From Astropecten irregularis (lineage: Eukaryota > Echinodermata > Asteroidea > Paxillosida > Astropectinidae), in assembly GCA_963971285.1 (NCBI GenBank), contig OZ020248.1, positions 27,083,764 through 27,147,763 of the forward strand: a DNA stretch of 64,000 nucleotides. The letters are read 5' to 3'. Shown here piece by piece: positions 23,331 through 64,000 of the stretch. Position 1 is the first letter of the stretch; every line of letters starts with the position of its first letter. Made by a program: the position numbers and the translations under genes. Under the pieces are notes generated by a model, which was given only the letters and a program-made list of their open reading frames with translations, ran no database searches and was not told the origin of the DNA.

Positions 23331-25785
23331 AACCATCCACTGATGGCTGTCTCGGCTCACTTCCTTCCTACTTTGGTCTTGAATTGATTCCAAGGCCTGC
23401 TTGTCCTTCAAGTTCAATTTGTTTTCACATACAGAACTTGGACGTGTTGTAAAGATATACAGTGCTACTTAGAATAGTCACATTTCATTCTATCAATGAG
23501 TTCTTCCAAGGAAAGACAGTATCATTATGGGAAATTGTTTAAATTTTTTTGTGTACAGAACGTTTGAAATACTATTAAGGAAACTGTGTTGGTGCAGAAT
23601 TTCATGTTATATTTATCCGGTAGAATTTGTATTTGTATATGTGGTTCCCTGGGGCCAATTTCATAGAGCTGCTTAAGCACCAAAAACCTTGGTGCATAAA
23701 ATCAGTCTGCAAGCCAAAACTCCTTGTGAATGTTATGCTTAGCAAACAATGGCCGAATACAAGTCAATAGCAGTATAAACATCACATGAAAATGTGATCA
23801 AGGAAGACTTTTCATGCTTAAGCAAATTCTGTGCTTAAGCAGCTCTATGAAATTGGCCCCTGCTTATCGGTATAATCATAAATTGAGTCTTAGATGAATT
23901 TTGTGGTTAGAATTTTCATCTTTTTTATTGTTGGCAGTTGCTAATGGCCACTATACGTTTCCAAAAGGGGGAAAGTTGATTAACGCCTAATAGCACTCTT
24001 ACTTACATGTATCTTTTTATCATTTGTACTTAATAATCACTTGTTTGTTTGACAAATTATATCGGTATTAAGAAAATATTCCATTTGTTCTTATGCTTGG
24101 TATTTTTATATTCATTGTAAAATATCATATTTTTATTGTACTTTAAACTCAGATTGAGGTTTTATTTTGGACGTATATCGAAGCAAATATTTGATTGATA
24201 TTTTTTCTCAAATTTCAGTGGAAATTTGTCAAATGTGTGGTTGCTTTAAAAAAGGAAAAGATTAGACCAGTTTCATCCAGGTATATGGACAATGCTGACA
24301 TTTCCTACCATCCAAAATTCTCTTAAATTCAGCCCATAATTTGGGATGTCTTGCAAAGGATGCAGGACTATAGAGCCTGGGCACTGTAACATGTGTAACT
24401 TTATAAATTATGTTCATCGGTTTTTAATCCTATTTTCTGGCAAATAAATTGATTTGTTTCCAATTCCAGCTATGCATTTTATTTTATACATTTCTAGATT
24501 TCAGGCTGAATGGGTTACATGACTAGTTTAATTTAGTTCTCTTTATTTGTTAAATAAAACCCTCAAATGCTAATTTCATTCGCCATACATGAAATATGAA
24601 GATTGATGTAAACTTAAGGGGCATGATTGAAAGAGAAATATTTACTACAAGCTGTTAAGCAGATTTTATACATATGTTAATCGGATTTTCACATAAGTTA
24701 AACTCTGCAGAATACCAACCATAAGCATTAGAGATCATGTAGTTTTGGCTGGTTGTCTGATCATTGATGTGAAGCATAAATTTCATTTGCTCAAAAAATT
24801 TGTGTTAAAGAAAATGAGGCCTGACGTTGGCAACGGGAGCAAAAATGAGATTGAAAAGTGTTGAGATTGGGTTTAAGTCAGAAAAAATGTTCCTGGTAGA
24901 GTATAGTAAGAGCCTCTGCCTCTGTCAAGCATCCCTTAAAGCACAGTATGCTATAGTGTGCAGACAAGATATTGGTAAATTTGAGGTATTTTTAAAACTC
25001 TGTTTCTGTTTTTATAAAGCACAGTTGTAATAAGTTTTGCGATAACACCATGTGACATTTATTTTATAATTCTTTATGAGTTTGGGGTGGCTCTGAAAAG
25101 AGCCAGTCTACTTAAGTTAACTCGACGTTCCAGCCAGTATGCTCTGGCCATCTTCAGGAGAATGTATTTCAGATGTCATGTGTATCGTACAAACAGAATC
25201 AACAGTCCACAAAGAAATGTACAAGCACTTCTTTGTTTTTATTTACTGCACGATTATTTTTATTTTTTTTATAGAAAGATCATACACCAGTATTTACAAG
25301 ATAAAGTATTAGATTGAGAAAAATCGTGATGATTTCCACCCAAAACAAATATTCATAGATAAAGCTAATTTTCATACTGATAGAAAAAATTTAATGTCTT
25401 AGTACTTAAAAACGACCTAAATCCATCCTAAAAAGCACGCCTTAATTATGTGCAGAAACAAAACCATTGCCAACATTTACAATAACTCAATAAACCATTT
25501 ATATATTTTGTATATAATGCGTGTACTCGGGTAGAAAAATCCACATACTTTCATTTGTATATCTAAAAAGGGAACTCACGCAGGAAATATAGAAACACTT
25601 ATGGAAATAATTAATTGTAGACATTATTTGCTTTTTATACAATCATGATAAAGGTGACAATTTGTATTATTGTGATTATATCGAAAGACTCATGGAAGAA
25701 TTTTGAAACCACCAATAAACTTAATTTTTATACAAAATTCACAACTTTGTTTTTCTGGCCATAACATACTTTTGGATATTTACAG
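23331..25785 (+). other. 3' UTR and flank of the EGF/CUB gene
   Basis: AT-rich non-coding DNA after the stop. Poly(A)-signal hexamers AATAAA occur at 24443-24448, 24553-24558, 25489-25494 and 25714-25719, so the transcript end could be anywhere from about 24.46 to 25.74 kb. A long inverted-repeat element (23651-23861) sits inside. A solo fragment of the 110-bp intronic repeat family is near 24350-24395. No open frame here looks coding; the longest ones lack splice support or family resemblance. Confidence 0.55.
23651..23861. mobile_element. Foldback/MITE-like element with long terminal inverted repeats
   Basis: The left end GGGGCCAATTTCATAGAGCT continues GCTTAAGCA; the right end is its inverted complement ending at 23861. 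The arms are about 29 bases and the body about 210 bases with no coding capacity. Partial relatives are at 8437-8475, 20395-20465 and 56476-56560, all containing GCTTAAGCA. It sits in the 3' UTR region of the EGF/CUB gene. Confidence 0.8.
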
Positions 25786-26470
25786 GTGAAGAACCCTCTT
25801 TGGCTGTCTCAGTTGGTGAAATGGTAAGTTCCAAATACTTTTTTGTTGTGCAGTAATTACAAAAATAGTCACTGAAACCTGTATTAAAAACCAATGGTAT
25901 GTAACCCTTACATGACTACTGTAGAAAACATTGGGCAGAAGGCAGGGTGCAAGACGCTCACCACCATTTTGTACTTTGCTTTGAAGTGAATTTTGCAAGT
26001 GGAACTTTCTTCAAGGGATTTTAACTTCTAAATCTTTATTTACAGGATTACCATCAACTCGGATGCATTTTGGGAGATACTGAAAACGACACAGGTAAGG
26101 AACATTAATGAATTCCAAGTATTTGGGAGAAACACTCAAAATTTCAAGTTTGTATCATATTGTAGTAGGTTCACTAATGTAAGCCACATTAACATGTATT
26201 GCTTAATTTCATACTACTTTTTCATACTACTTTCTCAATCAATTTCAAATTGCTATTACCTCCAGGCAGAAAAAATGTTTCTATTTGAAATCTTGGCCCC
26301 AAAAACACTATTTAAAAATGCCTTTCGAAATTCATTTGATCAAGAAAATTAATAATGTTTTCAATATTTTTTTTTACCCAAATGGGCACATTATCCTCAA
26401 TACAAGAACACGGAAACTGAAGATTGGTTCACTACAGTTAATCCTTATCTCTCTTATTTCAGATCTTTAA
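25786..26470 (+). other. Three candidate mini-exons of unknown transcript
   Basis: Three stretches carry strong splice signals on the plus strand: 25786-25823 (tttacag|GTGAAG ... AAATG|gtaagt), 26046-26094 (tttacag|GATTAC ... CACAG|gtaagg) and an acceptor ttatttcag|ATCTTT at 26462/26463. Their lengths (38 and 49 nt) join in two open frames. Entering in phase 1 gives about 29 residues ending TDL then TAA at 26468-26470. Entering in phase 0 also stays open, so openness is weak evidence. They may be alternative 3' exons of the EGF/CUB gene or a non-coding transcript running towards OGFOD3. Confidence 0.4.
26035..26040 (-). terminator. Possible poly(A) signal for OGFOD3
   Basis: TTTATT on the plus strand reads AATAAA on the minus strand, about 460 bases after the OGFOD3 stop. 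No better hexamer was seen nearer. It lies within the candidate mini-exon region of the opposite strand, so transcripts from both directions could overlap. Confidence 0.35.
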
Positions 26471-26499
26471 GGAAGGTTGTTGCCGTAGCAGGTCCTACA

Positions 26500-29400
26500 T
26501 CATGACCGATGGGGTTTAGGATGCTCGATGGCCTTGGACTTGTCACAAGTGAATGAGACTGTGATGGCGTATCTAGTTCCCGATGTAACCCTCTCCACAA
26601 AGTGAGTATTCTCTGAGCCGGATGTGAAGAAGGATAACCTCCCTGAAAATCACAGAATCAAGAAAAAGACAATTTCAAGTCTTGTATTTGGATGTTAGCA
26701 CAATGTTTCCATTGGTTGTGTTTGAACCTTAAAACTTGATGTATTATTCTTACCTAGTTTTGGTTCTACGGTCATGTTGGCTCCTTTGTCAGTGAAGACG
26801 AAGCGTCCGCCTTCAAAGTCCTTCTGATAGTCGGCCAGATACAGCAGGGAGGTGTAGTCAAATGTCTCATACGTCTCCTAGCAACACAAAACAAAAGCCT
26901 CGGAATATGCATCTAAGCAAGACAACTGAACTTCTTTTTAAAAAGCTTTATGAATCCTTACCACAACACACTACAGTGAGGTATTTATGGGAATGCATGA
27001 TTTATGATCCAGAACCCCTGTGGACATGGTGGAGATAGACTGATTATGTATGGTAAACAGCTCTTGTCTTGTGTGGTAGGTGCAGAGGGTTAACCGTTAA
27101 AAACTCCAAACTTCAAAATAACCAATTATAAACAAACTCGACATACAATTAAATTGAAACTTGGTATGTATCTGCATGTAAACTAATTAAGTATTTTATT
27201 AACAAATTGCAATTAGTTTGTCACCTGATCTCTGTACAATTTATTGTTATTTCACATCAATATTATTTCATTTTTACCTAGTATACAACACACCATACAT
27301 GTACTGTCATATCTTTTTTGTGAGTATAAGACAACCGAACTCTACATGATTACCATAAATCTTTAATTTAAAGGTAAAATTTATGCTGGAGATGCTAAAT
27401 ATTGAGTGAGGCCGTAATGATGTCATTATTTGTTTTGTTTTTAATTATTGAATATTTTTATACAAAACAGGGATAAGATTTACCAATGATAACAAAATCT
27501 GAAATCCAGAAAAATAAATCTGAAATCAAATAAAAATCTCAGAAACCTCATCCCTGACAAAATCAACCATTAGCTGATGTATCATTTGGTCGGCAGGACA
27601 GCTGGTATACCTTATCAATATGCACGTGCCAGTATTCATCATGTATGGTCTTGGCAGGCTTGTCCGTCATCCTTGAGAAGAAGGTAGGGTGTGTTAGGTA
27701 CAGCTTGTTAGGAGGGATCTTAAACTCCTTAGAGATGGCTCGTTTGATCCTCTTGGCTATGGTACTGTGTGAACACAAAACAGAGATCAAACAAATCCCA
27801 TCAACACTGAATCAATTATATATAAAGCGACTTTAACCCTAACCCACATGCCATAGTTCACTGAATACCACAACACACTACAGAGTTGTTTGTGTGCTGA
27901 TGCATGGCTTATGATCCAGCCCCCTGTGGAGACAGTGGTAAGGTGTGGTAAGGGTGAGCAGCTTGTGTGGTAAGCAACTCTTGTCTTTTGTGGTAAGCAG
28001 CAAGTTGTCTTGAGTGGTAGGTGTAGAGGGGGTAAGGGTAAATGGAAAAAAAACTTTCAAGATGACAAACTTTTTCAAAACTTTGGAGTTCTTGAAAAGT
28101 TCTTGTTCATTCTTTATAGTTCTTGAATGTACCAATATGCATACCTACAAGATTCTATCAACAATTCTGATAACTGCACCGACAATGGCACCTTCTTTCA
28201 TCAACACAATTAGGCATACAACCAAAAATGTCCTTTGTAATTTGAAATGTCCATTGTAAACGAGTCTGTATTTGGATATGATAGTCTGTGAGTCTTCTTT
28301 ACCTATACAGCTGGAATTCACCTTCATGGAATACACTGCCCAGATCACTCTGCTCCAAATATCTAAAGAAAGAACAAAACTCTTCAATAACGCAAGTAGT
28401 TTTAGTTGCTAAGAATCTAAAATAAGATTCAAAAAGAGAAATTTTCTTCAGAAAGAACTTTATTGCTTTAACTGACATGTCACAAAAACTCCACATATTC
28501 TTCATGAACCTGAAAAAGTAATTAGCATTTGCATACACGTATTAGGTGAATGTCAACGATTTTTAAGAAAGGAAAGGCAACTTGCTTTCATGATGGAAGA
28601 TAAGATAATGAATGGATTGGGATTACAGTCCAACACTGTTACAATTCCTTACTTGTAAATGTTGATAAATGAATCTCCCTTGGACAGTGCCCCAGAGTGA
28701 AGGTCAAGGATCGAGGCCTGAAACACCACAGCAGGAAAAAAAACATAATACATCCGATCAGAATATTGGTACTGACAGAACATTTACAAATTAATATAAT
28801 ATAAGTAATTATAAATAATTATTATTTCTATGGAAAATACTTACTCCTCCATTTGAACCTCCGAACTGCAGTCCGTTTTTTGCAAGTCTGTAATCGAGAA
28901 AAAAACAAACATTACAATCTTCAGGACTTTCTAGGTTTATAATTATCTGAACTATTGAGCTGTTTACAAATGCCAAATTGTGGTGGAAGATTATTACAGA
29001 TATGGAGTTTTTCTTTCTAATCTTACTCTAATAGTTGCACAGATTCACTCTTTGATATCAGGCCATCCATAACCACTCGAGCACACTGAATTGGAGCACA
29101 ACCTGTATAATGGAACACAACAAATACAATGTAATAACAATGTCATCAATACAGTATGTGCATACTCTATAGAGGGCGCTATTTTCTTAATTCCTCAAAA
29201 ATTCAAATAGCTCAGATAGTGGAGCACTGGTAATGTCAATTAATGGGTTACATGGCTTCTGACTGGCACCCTGAGCAAAGATAGTTGACTATAGGGAGGC
29301 CCCATCATATGGCTGGATAGCTCAGATGGTAGAGCACTGGTATGACAGTTAATGTGGTTGCTCGGATAGTGGAGCTCTGAATAATGGGTTGTACATCTTC

Positions 29401-30250
29401 TTTCCCCGGTTATGATCATATCGTCACCTTTAAACTTCTTCAGGTCTTCCTTGAAGTCAGATGAACAGGTGACATTGAAACGTCTCAATGGGATAACATC
29501 AGTCTGCTTAGCGAATGTAAGATCTGCTTCACCGGAATACCAACGCACTACTCCAATGAACACACAGATGGTTAGCAAACGAAGAGCCAAAGATCGGAAG
29601 GTCACCCTGTGACTGGGCAGATCAGCATCGCTGTAAAAGTAAATTAGGAACAAGCAACATTATACAATCCAATAATATTTCAGTAATTTTTATATGATAT
29701 TTCACATTAGGTTCTTCACAAGTTCAGAAAGCTGCGAGCAGCCCACCAAACATGATCAGATCCAAATTACAGAACTGGTTCACATTATCAATATGTCCCA
29801 GTATAATAATAAATAACCATGGAGGAATAAAAACCTGGACAGGAGAAGAGAATAACACTTAACAATAACTATTCAGTTAGGCCTATTTCAAAACTCACGT
29901 AGGCCAAACTGTTTGTTTTGATGTTATTTTGTAATAGGCCCCCTATATGTCAGCAAGAAAGTTGTCCTATTTTTCAACATACATTTGAGTAGGCTTAGCA
30001 TGCCTTGGCTAGGCCCATTTGGTAGGACTAGAAAACTGCAGTGCTGGAACAGTATTCCAGAGGTCGCAGGTTCGAATCCTCGCCATTCAATTTTATTCGG
30101 TCACTTTCAAATTCAAGAATTAACGTTAGGGCAATAGATAAATTTGACCTACCTGGATGATTCTTTCCTTTCGTCTCGTTTCATCTTGCCGTCTCCAGCA
30201 GCATTTGTTTCCGATGAGGCAGTTTTTCTCTTTCTAATTCTAGGTGCCAT
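26500..30250 (-). CDS. OGFOD3: 2-oxoglutarate/iron dioxygenase OGFOD3, complete, nine exons
   Basis: Exons in coding order: 30250-30153, 29630-29428, 29102-29027, 28887-28845, 28717-28653, 28362-28303, 27764-27611, 26877-26754, 26642-26500. They total 966 nt, 321 codons plus TGA, close to the human protein's roughly 319 residues. ATG at 30250-30248 gives MAPRIRKRK; the human protein also starts MAP with a basic stretch. Residues about 47-63 form one hydrophobic segment, fitting a type II membrane anchor. The dioxygenase fold contains H-I-D (residues 230-232, within EYWHVHID) and a distal His (about 288, in SENTHFVERV) as iron ligands, and R298 (TRYAIT) for 2-oxoglutarate. The human family member is a predicted prolyl-4-hydroxylase-like enzyme with no firmly known substrate. 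All exon phases join without a gap. It faces SMG1 head to head and ends tail to tail with the EGF/CUB gene. Confidence 0.95.
27812..28035 (-). repeat. Dispersed repeat in OGFOD3 introns
   Basis: Shares CCACAACACACTACAG, a degenerate CATGGCTTATGATCCAG stretch and CTCTTGTCTT..GTGGTAGGTG with 26963-27105 (next OGFOD3 intron). An inverted relative lies at 33425-33600 and a fragment at 49373-49445 in SMG1. Some copies end in AACCCTAACCC, which is part of this repeat and not a telomere. Confidence 0.65.
29200..29400 (+). repeat. tRNA-like SINE dimer
   Basis: TAGCTCAGATAGTGGAGCA at 29208 and TAGCTCAGATGGTAGAGCA at 29318 both fit an RNA polymerase III A box, 110 bases apart. The same 110-base unit is found inverted at 20760-20907 in an EGF intron (GAGCTATCCAGCCCTATGATG). 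No full tRNA cloverleaf can be drawn, so these are tRNA-derived repeats rather than tRNA genes. Confidence 0.6.
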
Positions 30251-30835
30251 TTTTATTTATCTAAATTCAAGATTTCTCCAAACCACAGACACAGTAACAC
30301 TTACTGACTTAGTCGGGCCCTCAGCCACAGCACAGGCTGAAATTCCGGTCAAATCTGCCGGTTTGACTTCAAAGTAAACAAAAGCACGTGACGGTAAGTC
30401 CTAGATTTCGGACGTGCAGGTCATGAAGTGGACATCACTTCACCTCCACGAAAAAATAAAGTAGACAGATGATCTTGTCTCGATATCAGCACAATGCTTT
30501 AATTACTCAATTTACTAAAGCAAAGACCATGGCCTAATGTTGATCATGCACACGTTTACATTGTTTTATTTTGACAAATTGCCAAATGCAAGTGCGCCCT
30601 CATCAGTTGACAAATGAGTTAATGTGGCGAACAATAACCAACGTGTAGAACATTACTATATTAAGCAGAGACAATACTTATGACTTCATCTACACGTTTT
30701 AAAATAATTGAACACTTATGGAAGTCTGCTTCATCAAAAGTGGGGGAAATACCTCGGAAAAGACATGAAATTTCTCCGATTGTTTTCCACTGAAGAAGTT
30801 TTTATATTCCTATTCAATGCCAGAAATAGCTGTAA
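30251..30835. promoter_or_regulatory. Divergent promoter interval between OGFOD3 and SMG1
   Basis: Only 585 bases separate the two start codons. The interval must hold both 5' UTRs and both promoters, or one bidirectional promoter. I see no convincing TATA box at a sensible distance. A CACGTG E-box lies at 30385-30390 within AAGCACGTGACGG, a context used by USF/TFE-type factors. An inverted pair around CCGGTCAAATC/GCCGGTTTGAC (about 30343-30366) is also present. The transcription start sites cannot be placed from sequence. Confidence 0.55.

Positions 30836-64000
<33,165 letters not shown>

Noticed and set aside
25087..25317. 76-codon frame with many basic and aromatic residues
   Set aside because: AT-rich intergenic sequence, no family resemblance, no splice signals around it and low-complexity end.
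29300..29340. tRNA gene suggested by a D-arm-like GGATAGCTCAGATGGTAGAGC
   Set aside because: No anticodon arm, T arm or acceptor stem can be placed at the right distance, and the unit repeats 110 bases away. It fits a tRNA-derived repeat better.

Overview
The window is eukaryotic, intron-rich animal DNA. Introns are mostly a few hundred bases with GT-AG borders, coding exons are short, and the non-coding DNA is full of small dispersed repeats. The gene families and the style of the short inverted-repeat elements suggest an invertebrate deuterostome, perhaps an echinoderm. The sequence alone does not prove that assignment. No CRISPR, operon, prokaryotic or viral gene was seen.

Region 1 (1-23330, plus strand) is the 3' part of a very large modular surface protein. 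I read 38 EGF-like domains, each on its own phase-1 exon, one CUB domain, one transmembrane helix and a 28-residue tail. Domain order is informative. The first 24 EGF domains carry an unusual eight-cysteine pattern, the next three carry seven cysteines, and the last eleven are ordinary six-cysteine EGFs (two before the CUB, nine after). The gene begins upstream of the window and I do not know its name.

Region 2 (23331-26499) is the 3' flank of that gene. It holds a long inverted-repeat element, several AATAAA signals and three strong candidate mini-exons whose product is unknown.

Region 3 (26500-30250, minus strand) is a complete nine-exon OGFOD3 gene of 321 codons, a membrane-anchored 2-oxoglutarate/iron dioxygenase. 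Region 4 (30251-30835) is a compact divergent promoter interval.

Region 5 (30836-64000, plus strand) is SMG1, the PI3K-related kinase that phosphorylates UPF1 in nonsense-mediated mRNA decay. I followed 64 consecutive coding exons with matching phases (9948 nt, 3316 codons). They cover the N-terminal helical repeats, the FAT region, the kinase and most of the C-terminal extension. The FATC end lies beyond the window.

The most interesting signals are the eight-cysteine EGF array with its seven-cysteine transition zone, four SMG1 splice junctions that have been tandemly duplicated together with their intron flank, and the possible TM-less alternative 3' end of the EGF/CUB gene.
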